Shown in pieces: positions 47,403-53,519 of a stretch of 64,000 bases of DNA (the stretch's first letter is position 1; each line of letters begins with the position of its first letter). Below the pieces are notes generated by a model, which saw nothing but the letters and a program-made list of their open reading frames with translations, searched no databases and was not told where the DNA came from. The translations under genes were made by a program, and so were the position numbers. The DNA lies in IMG/VR virus record IMGVR_UViG_3300034020_000824, positions 62,001 through 126,000 of that record, one strand, 5' to 3'. This DNA is from a virus.

Positions 47403-47492
47403 GGGAGAGCACCTTGGATGGTGAGCACGACGGTGTTAGAGACGGTTCGATTCCGTCCTTTGGCAATGGTGGTTCGATTCCACCTTCTCCCC
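47403..47492 (+). tRNA. Composite or aberrant tRNA-like sequence with two T-arms
   Basis: Acceptor GGGAGAG/TTCTCCC encloses two T-arm-like hairpins with identical loops TTCGATT: GACGG/CCGTC at about 47441-47457 and GGTGG/CCACC at 47468-47484. A D-arm-like CACC/GGTG is present but no ordinary 7-base anticodon arm. It may be a recombined or decaying tRNA, or class II tRNA with unusual layout. Confidence 0.45.
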
Positions 47493-47496
47493 ACTT

Positions 47497-47579
47497 GGAA
47501 GATTGGCAGAGCGGTTAATGCATCGGTTTGCTAAACCGTGAGGATAAAACCTCCGTTGGTTCGAATCCAACATCTTCCA
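47497..47579 (+). tRNA. tRNA-Ser (GCT)
   Basis: Acceptor GGAAGAT/ATCTTCC, anticodon loop TTGCTAA, long variable arm (GAGG/CCTC), T-loop TTCGAAT. Confidence 0.94.
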
Positions 47580-47582
47580 CCA

Positions 47583-47655
47583 GGTTGTATAGTTCAGTTG
47601 GTAGAACGCTTCTTTCATACGGAAGTCGTCGGTGGTTCGAATCCATCTACAGCCA
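47583..47655 (+). tRNA. tRNA-Met or tRNA-Ile2 (CAT)
   Basis: Acceptor GGTTGTA/TACAGCC, anticodon loop TTCATAC, T-loop TTCGAAT. Elongator Met or lysidine-Ile is not decided by sequence here. Confidence 0.9.
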
Positions 47656-47657
47656 CT

Positions 47658-47729
47658 GTGTCGTTAGTCTAGTGGTTAAGACTGGAGATTGTGATTCTCC
47701 CTACGAGGGTTCGATTCCCTCACGACACC
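47658..47729 (+). tRNA. tRNA-His (GTG)
   Basis: Acceptor GTGTCGT/ACGACAC, anticodon loop TTGTGAT, discriminator C, T-loop TTCGATT. Confidence 0.93.
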
Positions 47730-47733
47730 CCAA

Positions 47734-47804
47734 TGAGAAATCGTCTAATGGTAGGACACCGCCCTTTGAAGGCGTTTATCTAGGTTCGAGTCCTAGTTTC
47801 TCAG
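47734..47804 (+). tRNA. tRNA-Gln (TTG)
   Basis: Acceptor TGAGAAA/TTTCTCA, anticodon loop CTTTGAA, T-loop TTCGAGT. Confidence 0.94.
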
Positions 47805-47807
47805 CCA

Positions 47808-47881
47808 GCCCGATTGATGGAATTGGAATACATACTTGTCTTAGAAACAAGGTTTTACAGGTTCGAGTCCTGTATCGGGCA
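47808..47881 (+). tRNA. tRNA-Leu (TAG)
   Basis: Acceptor GCCCGAT/ATCGGGC, anticodon loop CTTAGAA. The variable region is only about five bases, unlike the long arm of normal bacterial tRNA-Leu. Confidence 0.85.
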
Positions 47882-47903
47882 TTGGATTTTATATCCAAAT
47901 TTT

Positions 47904-47975
47904 GTTGGGTTAGTCTAACGGTAAGATGCAGGTCTCCAAAACCTTGCGATGGGGGTTCAAATCCCTCACCCTTCG
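47904..47975 (+). tRNA. tRNA-Trp (CCA), acceptor partly mismatched
   Basis: Anticodon loop CTCCAAA, T-loop TTCAAAT with good stem. The acceptor GTTGGGT/ACCCTTC has two mismatched positions. Possibly decaying or repaired after transcription. Confidence 0.78.
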
Positions 47976-47979
47976 CCTT

Positions 47980-48053
47980 GTTCTTTTAGCTCAGTGGATT
48001 AGAGCAGTAGGCTACGAACCTATGTGTCGGGAGTTCGAATCTCTCAAAGGACG
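47980..48053 (+). tRNA. tRNA-Arg (ACG)
   Basis: Acceptor GTTCTTT/AAAGGAC, anticodon loop CTACGAA, T-loop TTCGAAT. Confidence 0.94.
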
Positions 48054-48054
48054 C

Positions 48055-48083
48055 TTGACAAACCTTCAAAAGTTTGTTACTAT
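48055..48083 (+). promoter_or_regulatory. Promoter TTGACA-17-TACTAT in the tRNA cluster
   Basis: Internal promoter between tRNA-Arg and the RNA at 48112. Confidence 0.7.
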
Positions 48084-48111
48084 ATAAACTGATAGGCGCC
48101 TCTATCAAAAT

Positions 48112-48202
48112 GTAGGAAGTGCAACACCTCTCTCTGGTCTGTCCAAAAGTCTAGATGATGTGCAAGAGGGATGAGGTAGTCACTTTGTTCTCCCCCTCCT
48201 AC
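48112..48202 (+). ncRNA. Unassigned rod-like RNA, about 91 nt
   Basis: GTAGGA (48112-48117) pairs with TCCTAC (48197-48202); inside, AGTG/CACT and ACCTC/GAGGT stack into an imperfect long stem. A short GATAG/CTATC hairpin precedes it at 48091-48106. It starts close to a promoter and is not a recognisable tRNA. Confidence 0.45.
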
Positions 48203-48208
48203 CAATAT

Positions 48209-48281
48209 TCCCCTATAGCTCAATTGGCAGAGTATTTGACTGTTAATCAAAGTGTTCCTGGTTCGAGTCCAGGTGGGGGAG
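48209..48281 (+). tRNA. tRNA-Asn (GTT)
   Basis: Acceptor TCCCCTA/TGGGGGA, anticodon loop CTGTTAA, T-loop TTCGAGT. Confidence 0.94.
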
Positions 48282-48288
48282 TTATCGG

Positions 48289-48296
48289 TATAAATA
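48289..48296 (+). promoter_or_regulatory. Late promoter TATAAATA before the HNH gene
   Basis: Exact octamer, 22 bases before the ATG at 48318. Confidence 0.65.
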
Positions 48297-48317
48297 ATAA
48301 AAGTTATACCAATAATA

Positions 48318-48662
48318 ATGGCAAAAATAGAAACACGAACTTATGCTGAAAGAAAAGCAAAAAATCCTGATTGGGCAAAGAAAAGCGCAGAGCGTGTATC
48401 CGCTACCAGAAGGAAAAATGTTGCTATTCTAAAAGAGGAAGCAGGAAACTGTTGCTCTATATGTGGGTATAATAAGTGCATTGCCGCATTAGATTTCCAC
48501 CATCTTGACCCAACCGTAAAGGAAGGTGGTATAATTGGGTCTACTCTTTCTCTTGAAAAACAAAGAGAAGAAGCAAAAAAGTGTATTCTTGTTTGTGCTA
48601 ACTGCCATAGAGAATTACACAATCCGCCCTATAAGCATTGTGGTGATGCAGCAGTTTTGTAA
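48318..48662 (+). CDS. HNH endonuclease whose 3' end lies in tRNA-Thr
   Basis: A 114-residue protein. HNH motif with zinc knuckles: CSICGYNKCIAALDFHHLDP then CILVCANCHRELHN (about residues 46-106). The last approximately 12 residues (PPYKHCGDAAVL) are encoded by the 5' half of tRNA-Thr (48626-48696). It inserts between tRNA-Asn and tRNA-Thr and may be a homing endonuclease targeting tRNA sequence. Confidence 0.88.
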   Translation: MAKIETRTYAERKAKNPDWAKKSAERVSATRRKNVAILKEEAGNCCSICGYNKCIAALDFHHLDPTVKEGGIIGSTLSLEKQREEAKKCILVCANCHRELHNPPYKHCGDAAVL

Positions 48663-48696
48663 ACTGCAGAGAACAGTTCAATTCTGTTATGGGGCT
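48626..48696 (+). tRNA. tRNA-Thr (TGT), overlapping the HNH gene
   Basis: Acceptor GCCCTAT/ATGGGGC with one wobble, D-arm GCAT/ATGC, anticodon arm GCAGT-TTTGTAA-ACTGC, T-arm AACAG-TTCAATT-CTGTT. Its first 37 bases are also codons of the HNH endonuclease. Confidence 0.9.
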
Positions 48697-48724
48697 TGAC
48701 ATAATACTCATTATGTCTTATAAT
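48696..48724 (+). promoter_or_regulatory. Consensus promoter TTGACA-17-TATAAT
   Basis: Perfect match, starting at the tRNA-Thr discriminator base. Drives the tRNA-like RNA and tRNA-Gly. Confidence 0.85.
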
Positions 48725-48747
48725 TCCATGGTGTGAAGGAAGTACGC

Positions 48748-48818
48748 TGAGAGTGATGCCAAAAGTAAGGCACCCCGACAAGGGATACAGTAGAAGGATG
48801 CGAAACCTTCCACTCTCA
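48748..48818 (+). ncRNA. tRNA-like small RNA without canonical T-loop
   Basis: 71 bases. An 8-bp acceptor-like stem (TGAGAGTG/CACTCTCA), a D-arm-like TGCC/GGCA hairpin with 8-base loop, a tiny CCC/GGG hairpin at the anticodon position, and a T-arm-like GAAGG/CCTTC with an 8-base loop ATGCGAAA abutting the acceptor. The layout is that of a tRNA but with no readable anticodon and no TTCRANY loop. It lies about 17-24 bases after a consensus promoter. Confidence 0.6.
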
Positions 48819-48823
48819 ACATT

Positions 48824-48894
48824 GCGGATATGGTGTAGTGGTAACACAAGAGTTTTCCAAACTTTTATCCTCGGTTCAAATCCGTGTATCCGCT
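48824..48894 (+). tRNA. tRNA-Gly (TCC)
   Basis: Acceptor GCGGATA/TATCCGC, anticodon loop TTTCCAA, T-loop TTCAAAT. Confidence 0.94.
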
Positions 48895-48914
48895 TCCCCT
48901 AAAATATCAGGGGG

Positions 48915-48922
48915 TCTAAATA
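48915..48922 (+). promoter_or_regulatory. Late-promoter-like TCTAAATA before the porin
   Basis: Variant octamer, 32 bases before the porin ATG. A single CTTAACGA box (48941-48948) recalls a Pho-box half site. Confidence 0.4.
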
Positions 48923-48953
48923 AACTTCGTAGTTGTAATTCTTAACGAACTAT

Positions 48954-50438
48954 ATGAATTTTCTTAAAAAACTAATGCTCGTCCCTGTTGCTCTGGGTCT
49001 TGTTGCTCCTGCTGCTATCGCTGCAGAACTCAATACTGAGGATGTCAATAAGTATGCTTCGGCAGCACAGGTTACAAGTGTTACTCAATTCTCTGATGTC
49101 CAACCTACTGATTGGGCATATCAGGCACTTACCAACCTCGTAGACCGTTATGGTTGCGTTGCTGGTTATCCTAACGGCACATACAAAGGTGGTCAGGCAA
49201 TGACTCGCTTTGAAGCAGCAGCACTGCTGAATGCCTGTTTGGATCGTGTGACTGAAACTACAGATGAACTTCAACGACTGCTGAACGAATTCAAGAGTGA
49301 ACTTGCAGTACTCAAGGGTCGTGTAGATGGTCTGGAGAACCGTGTTGGAAACTTGGAAGCAACACAATTCTCTACCACTACTAAACTCAAGGGTGAAGTC
49401 AATTTCATGCTTGGTGGAGTTCCTAGTCTTGAAACCAATAAAGGTGCTGATGTGGGTAACACCGCATTCAACTATGATCTGCGTCTGAACTTTGATACCT
49501 CGTTTACTGGTAAGGACTTGCTCCGTACTCGTCTTCGTTCCGGTAACTTCAGTAGCGATCCTTTTGGTTCTAGTTCTTCTTTGTTCAAACTTGATAAGGC
49601 AGAATCTACCGATAGAACTGTAGAGATCGATCGTCTTTACTACCAGTTCCCTGTAAGTAAGAGTCTAACTCTAACTGCTGGTCCTCTGGTTCGTAATACC
49701 GAGATGGCATGGATTCCTTCTGCTTATAAGTCAGAAATTCTTGACTTCTTTGCTGTTTCTGGTGTTCCCGGTGTCTATAACAAGGCAACTGGTGCTGGTT
49801 TTGGTGCTCAGTGGAAACAACCTACCAAGAAAGGTCAAGGTGGATTTGTTGCTGGTCTGAACTATGTTGCTCAGAACGGTGATGATTCCGAAACTGGTGT
49901 ATTCAATGCTGATGGTGCTCTGAACCTGCTTGCTCAAGTTGGTTATCGTGCTCCTCAGTGGGGTGTTGCCGTAGGTTACCGTTATGGTACTGAAGGCACT
50001 CGTTCGCGCACCTACAACGGTCTCTTGAGTGCTAATGGTACTCTTGCTGCTGGTCAAGAATCCAATAGTGTTGCTCTTAATGCTTATTGGCAACCACAAC
50101 AATCTGGTTGGGTTCCTTCCGTTTCTGCTGCTTATGGATATAATGGTGTAAGTGGTACTCCTGGTTCGGGTGATGCTACTGATTCCAATTCTTGGATGGT
50201 TGGTCTTCAGTGGAGCGATGTCTTTGCTAAGGGTAACTCTGCTGGTATTGCTTTGGGTCAAGCACCTTCTGCCGAAACCGCTGGTGTAGATGATGCAACT
50301 CTGCTTGAAATCTTCTACAAGTTCCAAGTCACCGATAACATCAGCATTACTCCTGCTCTGTTCTATGTTGATAACAATCAGCGTTATCAAGATTCCAGCA
50401 AGTGGGGTGGTGTAGTCCAGACTAAGTTCACATTCTGA
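48954..50438 (+). CDS. Cyanobacterial-type SLH porin
   Basis: A 494-residue outer-membrane protein. A signal peptide (KKLMLVPVALGLVAPAAIAA, cleavage after about residue 23) is followed by an SLH domain (FSDVQPTDWAYQALTNLVDRYG...GGQAMTRFEAAALLNAC, about 45-95), a coiled-coil linker (LQRLLNEFKSELAVLK), and a beta-barrel of the SomA/OprB type ending in VVQTKFTF with terminal Phe. This is a host-derived auxiliary gene. It is next to pstS and may raise outer-membrane phosphate permeability, as some marine Synechococcus porins respond to phosphate stress. Confidence 0.92.
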   Translation: MNFLKKLMLVPVALGLVAPAAIAAELNTEDVNKYASAAQVTSVTQFSDVQPTDWAYQALTNLVDRYGCVAGYPNGTYKGGQAMTRFEAAALLNACLDRVTETTDELQRLLNEFKSELAVLKGRVDGLENRVGNLEATQFSTTTKLKGEVNFMLGGVPSLETNKGADVGNTAFNYDLRLNFDTSFTGKDLLRTRLRSGNFSSDPFGSSSSLFKLDKAESTDRTVEIDRLYYQFPVSKSLTLTAGPLVRNTEMAWIPSAYKSEILDFFAVSGVPGVYNKATGAGFGAQWKQPTKKGQGGFVAGLNYVAQNGDDSETGVFNADGALNLLAQVGYRAPQWGVAVGYRYGTEGTRSRTYNGLLSANGTLAAGQESNSVALNAYWQPQQSGWVPSVSAAYGYNGVSGTPGSGDATDSNSWMVGLQWSDVFAKGNSAGIALGQAPSAETAGVDDATLLEIFYKFQVTDNISITPALFYVDNNQRYQDSSKWGGVVQTKFTF

Positions 50439-50461
50439 TAAACAACTCATAATATGAGTAG

Positions 50462-50490
50462 AAGCACCCATTCTTTGGGTGCTTTTTTTT
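50462..50490 (+). terminator. Terminator after the porin
   Basis: GCACCCA-TTCTT-TGGGTGC hairpin (flanked by AA/TT) and a T run. It precedes the Pho-box array. Confidence 0.9.
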
Positions 50491-50492
50491 GT

Positions 50493-50533
50493 CTTAACCA
50501 AATCTTAGTTGATTTTATCTTTCCTTTACCTTA
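50493..50533 (+). promoter_or_regulatory. Pho-box-like array upstream of pstS
   Basis: Four 8-base units at an 11-base period: CTTAACCA (50493), CTTAGTTG (50504), TTATCTTT (50515), TTACCTTA (50526). This is the cyanobacterial Pho-box layout (8-bp repeats, 3-bp spacers); the first unit matches the CTTAACC-type consensus best. It overlaps the -35 and -10 region, so host PhoB could activate pstS under phosphate starvation. Confidence 0.75.
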
Positions 50534-50537
50534 TAAT
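50509..50537 (+). promoter_or_regulatory. Promoter for pstS, TTGATT-17-TATAAT
   Basis: A -35 of reduced strength within the Pho-box array and a consensus -10, 23 bases before the ATG. Confidence 0.7.
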
Positions 50538-50560
50538 TACTCTGTAGTTATTCACTTTTT

Positions 50561-51523
50561 ATGAAACTCAAAAATCTTATTGTTGCTGGTCTGGTTGCTG
50601 CTCCTGTTGCCGCTCTTGCTGGACCTCCTTTGAATGGTGCTGGTGCCACCTTTCCAGCACCCATCTATCAACGCTGGTTCCAAGGTTATGCTTCTGAAAC
50701 TGGCAATCGTGTGAATTATCAGTCAGTTGGTTCTGGTTCTGGTGTCCGTCAGTATGTCGCAGGAACTGTCGATTTTGGTGCAACTGATGAACCTATTTCG
50801 TCAAAAGAGGCAAGTAAAGTTAAGCGTGGCGTGGTTCAAATTCCTATGGTGGGTGGAACTATTGCCGTTGCTTATAACAAACCTGGATGCACTCTGAAAC
50901 TCACTCAGAAGCAAACTGTAGATGTGTTTTCTGGAACCATCAAGAACTGGAAGGCACTTGGATGTGCTGCTGGACCTATTCTTGTGGTTCATCGTTCTGA
51001 TGGTTCTGGAACTACTTTTGCATTTACTAATTCTCTGGATGCTTTTGGTGGTTGGAAACCTGGAGTTGGTAAGTCAGTAAAATGGCCTGTTGGTATTGGT
51101 GGTAAAGGAAATGAAGGTGTTTCTGGTACTGTTAAGACCACTCCTGGTTCTATTGGTTATGTGAATACCGGATTTGTGAAAGCAAATAAACTTCAGACAG
51201 CAGCAGTTCAAAATAAGGCAGGGCAGTTTGTTCTTCCTACTGCTAAGTCTGGTGCTATTGCTCTAAACTCTATCAAACTGGATGCAAATCTTGCTGGCGA
51301 AAATCCTAATCCTTCTGCCTCTGGTGCATATCCTATCTCCACTCTGACTTGGATTCTTGCCTATAAGACTGGAAATGGTGCAAAGACTGGTGATATTCAA
51401 CAGGCACTCAATTATGCTTTGAGTTCTAAGGCACAAATGCTTGCTGATGATCTGGGTTATGTTCCTCTTGCCGGTAGCATTCTCAACAAATCAAGAATTG
51501 CCGTAAAGCGTATCGGTAACTGA
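50561..51523 (+). CDS. pstS: Phosphate-binding protein PstS
   Basis: A 320-residue periplasmic phosphate-binding protein. Signal peptide (KLKNLIVAGLVAAPVAALA), then GAGATFPAPIYQRWF, SVGSGSGVRQYV and DFGATDEP, RSDGSGTTFAF (phosphate ligands), and a C-terminal lobe. PstS is a known cyanophage auxiliary gene, controlled by host PhoB through Pho boxes. It would raise phosphate uptake for DNA synthesis together with the host Pst transporter. Confidence 0.96.
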   Translation: MKLKNLIVAGLVAAPVAALAGPPLNGAGATFPAPIYQRWFQGYASETGNRVNYQSVGSGSGVRQYVAGTVDFGATDEPISSKEASKVKRGVVQIPMVGGTIAVAYNKPGCTLKLTQKQTVDVFSGTIKNWKALGCAAGPILVVHRSDGSGTTFAFTNSLDAFGGWKPGVGKSVKWPVGIGGKGNEGVSGTVKTTPGSIGYVNTGFVKANKLQTAAVQNKAGQFVLPTAKSGAIALNSIKLDANLAGENPNPSASGAYPISTLTWILAYKTGNGAKTGDIQQALNYALSSKAQMLADDLGYVPLAGSILNKSRIAVKRIGN

Positions 51524-51532
51524 TATAGATAT

Positions 51533-51557
51533 GGGGGGTTGACGAAACCTCCCTTTT
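51533..51557 (+). terminator. Terminator after pstS containing a -35 box
   Basis: GGGGGGTT-GACGA-AACCTCCC followed by TTTT. TTGACG (51539-51544) spans stem and loop. Confidence 0.78.
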
Positions 51558-51567
51558 GTCGTATAAT
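51539..51567 (+). promoter_or_regulatory. Promoter inside terminator, TTGACG-17-TATAAT
   Basis: The -35 lies in the terminator hairpin and the -10 beyond the T run. It serves the gene at 51589. Confidence 0.78.
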
Positions 51568-51588
51568 AAGAAACGAGTTAGGAGGTCT

Positions 51589-51831
51589 ATGTCGCTTATT
51601 TCTCAACGTGATAGAAAACTTGCTATAGAAGCATTAGAATACTATAAAACTGCAATTCCATTAATCATTAACTTTGGAGAACTTCCTTCTGATATCGTCA
51701 TTAAACAAGATGAACAAAAAATGATGGAAGTAAATGCTCTTATAAATTGGATTAAGTTAGAACACTATAAGAATGAAGATAAATCTATGGTTCTGCTCAG
51801 AAATGAATCAGTGGAGGTGGACTCTGTGTGA
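51589..51831 (+). CDS. Small protein, 80 residues
   Basis: The start at 51589 (MSLISQRDRKLAIEALEYYK) has a strong GGAGG site at 51581-51585. The protein is helical and charged; unknown function. It overlaps the next small gene. Confidence 0.7.
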   Translation: MSLISQRDRKLAIEALEYYKTAIPLIINFGELPSDIVIKQDEQKMMEVNALINWIKLEHYKNEDKSMVLLRNESVEVDSV

Positions 51832-51937
51832 TAGTTCTCGTCCAATTCGTAAACAAGAATCTGGTCAAAGAGAAAATCTCCGTGATGCTATGAATGATAT
51901 AGCAACTACGGTAGAATATATGATGAATCAGTCTTGA
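51803..51937 (+). CDS. Small protein, 44 residues
   Basis: ATG at 51803 overlaps the previous gene by 29 bases. It encodes MNQWRWTLCDSSRPIRKQES... and ends TGA 51935-51937, just before tRNA-Val. Candidate gene; not recognised. Confidence 0.55.
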   Translation: MNQWRWTLCDSSRPIRKQESGQRENLRDAMNDIATTVEYMMNQS

Positions 51938-51943
51938 CTTTAG

Positions 51944-52016
51944 GGGCGATTAACTCAGCGGTTAGAGTGTCTGATTTACATTCAGAAAGTCCGCAGTTCG
52001 AATCTGCGATTGCTCA
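51944..52016 (+). tRNA. tRNA-Val (TAC)
   Basis: Acceptor GGGCGAT/ATTGCTC with wobbles, anticodon loop TTTACAT, T-arm CGCAG-TTCGAAT-CTGCG. Confidence 0.92.
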
Positions 52017-52017
52017 T

Positions 52018-52025
52018 TATAAATA
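52018..52025 (+). promoter_or_regulatory. Late promoter TATAAATA before dps
   Basis: Exact octamer, 20 bases before the Dps ATG and directly after tRNA-Val. Confidence 0.7.
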
Positions 52026-52044
52026 CTCAAAACTACTTTGAGTA

Positions 52045-52488
52045 ATGGAAAAACTATTCAAACTATTGAGTGATACACAGGCATCACTTTTCGTCTTATT
52101 TCATAAAACTTGGATATATCACTGGAATGTTGTTGGACCCAATTTTAAGGAGTATCACGATTTGTTTGGTGGGCAATATGAGGAAATGTTTGAGGAAATC
52201 GACCGTATCACCGAGCATATGCGATTCCTGGGTATGAAACCTGTAAGCACCCTCACACGCATTACAGAGGTCTCTGGAGTGGAGCAGGCGTCAAATAGCA
52301 CACAGTCTATTGATGCCAAGACTATGGTTGAGCAATTGATGGGAGACCATAAGAAAATTATTGAGATGCTTACCGAGGTGTCCGATGAAGCAGAGAAACA
52401 AAACTCAAAAGGAACTATTAATCTTGTTGACGATTTGAATGAATCTCACGGAAAAGCAGTTTGGATGTTAAGATCATTTACTGAATAA
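52045..52488 (+). CDS. dps: Dps-like ferritin
   Basis: A 147-residue ferritin-fold protein. HKTWIYHWNVVGPNFKEYHDLFGGQYEEMFEEIDRI provides the conserved His, Asp and Glu ligands of the Dps ferroxidase site. Dps binds DNA and oxidises iron, protecting against hydrogen peroxide. A late promoter precedes it, so it may be packaged or act late. Confidence 0.9.
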   Translation: MEKLFKLLSDTQASLFVLFHKTWIYHWNVVGPNFKEYHDLFGGQYEEMFEEIDRITEHMRFLGMKPVSTLTRITEVSGVEQASNSTQSIDAKTMVEQLMGDHKKIIEMLTEVSDEAEKQNSKGTINLVDDLNESHGKAVWMLRSFTE

Positions 52489-52500
52489 TTAATTATAGCG

Positions 52501-52761
52501 ATGGAAAACTTAAAAGTTAGATGTAAGCCTTGCGGAAGCGAGATTGAAGGGAAGTCTGGTAAAACAATTACTTGTGGATGTCCTAATATGGCAACCATTC
52601 GTAATAATGAAAATATTGCGGCACTTGACTTATCAAAGGTCGTTATGGTAAACTATATGAGTATCAAAGAAAAGTCTACTGTTCTTACGAATGAAGACCT
52701 TGCCTTTCAAGAAGCAAGGCGTCAGCGTAAAGTAAGACGACTTGATTTTGAAGTCCGTTAA
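52501..52761 (+). CDS. Small zinc-ribbon-like protein, 86 residues
   Basis: CKPCGSEIEGKSGKTITCGC carries four Cys in a zinc-ribbon arrangement near the N-terminus; the rest is helical and basic (EARRQRKVRRLD). Possibly a transcription or RNA-related factor; unknown function. Confidence 0.7.
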   Translation: MENLKVRCKPCGSEIEGKSGKTITCGCPNMATIRNNENIAALDLSKVVMVNYMSIKEKSTVLTNEDLAFQEARRQRKVRRLDFEVR

Positions 52762-52772
52762 GGACTTATTTT

Positions 52773-52855
52773 GGAAAGAGTCCGGTTGGTCGAGGACACC
52801 GCCTTGAAAGCGGCTGGGTGTAAAAACTTCGCAGGTTCGATTCCTGTTCTTTCCG
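52773..52855 (+). tRNA. tRNA-Ser (TGA)
   Basis: Acceptor GGAAAGA/TCTTTCC, anticodon loop CTTGAAA, long variable arm, T-loop TTCGATT. Confidence 0.92.
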
Positions 52856-52857
52856 TA

Positions 52858-52886
52858 TTGACATGATGGGGTAGTCATGGTATTAT
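52858..52886 (+). promoter_or_regulatory. Promoter TTGACA-17-TATTAT
   Basis: Between tRNA-Ser and the second tRNA-Pro. Confidence 0.7.
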
Positions 52887-52899
52887 ACATAAAGAAATA

Positions 52900-52973
52900 C
52901 GGGCATTAGCGCAGTTTGGTAGCGCGTTCCGCTTGGGCCGGAAAGGTCAGAGGTTCAAATCCTCTATGCCCGA
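52900..52973 (+). tRNA. tRNA-Pro (TGG), second copy
   Basis: Acceptor CGGGCAT/ATGCCCG, anticodon arm TTCCG-CTTGGGC-CGGAA, T-loop TTCAAAT. It is clearly different from the tRNA-Pro at 47065, so not a recent duplicate. Confidence 0.9.
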
Positions 52974-52976
52974 TTG

Positions 52977-52997
52977 CCAGTTCCGAGACTGGTACAC
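52977..52997 (+). repeat. Copy 3 of the CCAnTT..ACTGG.ACAC element
   Basis: Abuts the TTGACA at 52998. CCAGT and ACTGG form a perfect dyad around TTCCGAG-type loop sequence. Confidence 0.55.
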
Positions 52998-53026
52998 TTG
53001 ACATAAAACTCAAATCACTCTATAAT
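52998..53026 (+). promoter_or_regulatory. Consensus promoter TTGACA-17-TATAAT
   Basis: Perfect match, 24 bases before the ATG at 53050. Confidence 0.87.
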
Positions 53027-53049
53027 AACAAGGTAAACAAATCAAAGCG

Positions 53050-53265
53050 ATGTCTCTGACTATCAAATTCAAGAAAGAACTTAGTACTCTTCGTGCCGCC
53101 GCGAATGGTGATTTTTATCTTGATGTAAAGAGTCCAAAACTTTACAAAAAAATTCGTCGATATTATCAAAATGAAGGTGTAATGTTCTCTGAGGATGCTT
53201 TGGATAACTATGACATTCTAATTGATTATCTTATTCAGGACCTTGAAACTGTTGAAGTAAAATGA
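53050..53265 (+). CDS. Small early protein, 71 residues
   Basis: Follows a consensus promoter. The sequence (IKFKKELSTLRAAANGDFYLDV...) is charged and alpha/beta. It overlaps the next gene (ATGA). Small early genes of T4-like phages often target host functions; none can be assigned here. Confidence 0.7.
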   Translation: MSLTIKFKKELSTLRAAANGDFYLDVKSPKLYKKIRRYYQNEGVMFSEDALDNYDILIDYLIQDLETVEVK

Positions 53266-53519
53266 TTCAATCTAAAGTTCTCTTGGAACGAGAAGAATAT
53301 CGGTTTGTAGAAAAGGGTATTATTGAACTTAACAACAAACCCGATTATCGCCTTCAGAAAAAAGATTATTATACCAAACGATGGAATGATATCTATCTGT
53401 TTGATAATCAGATGCAGTGCTTGACTGCTATGGAAGACTTTAATTATGCTAAATGGTTGGACCCTGATAGAGTACCTTGTTATATAAGAGACGATGATGA
53501 AGACACGGAGAGTCTCTAA
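53262..53519 (+). CDS. Small early protein, 85 residues
   Basis: Coupled to the previous gene. Acidic C-terminus (RDDDEDTESL) and many Tyr/Asp residues (NKPDYRLQKKDYYTKRWNDIYLFD). Its last codons lie in the first copy of a tandem repeat. Unknown function. Confidence 0.68.
   Translation: MIQSKVLLEREEYRFVEKGIIELNNKPDYRLQKKDYYTKRWNDIYLFDNQMQCLTAMEDFNYAKWLDPDRVPCYIRDDDEDTESL

Noticed and set aside
47436-47989. ORFs on both strands across the tRNA cluster
   Set aside because: The frames run through well-formed tRNA genes; no ribosome site or conserved motif is seen.
49731-50501. Minus-strand 256-residue frame opposite the porin
   Set aside because: Rich in Ser/Thr/Ile as expected for the complement of the porin barrel; no motif or ribosome site.
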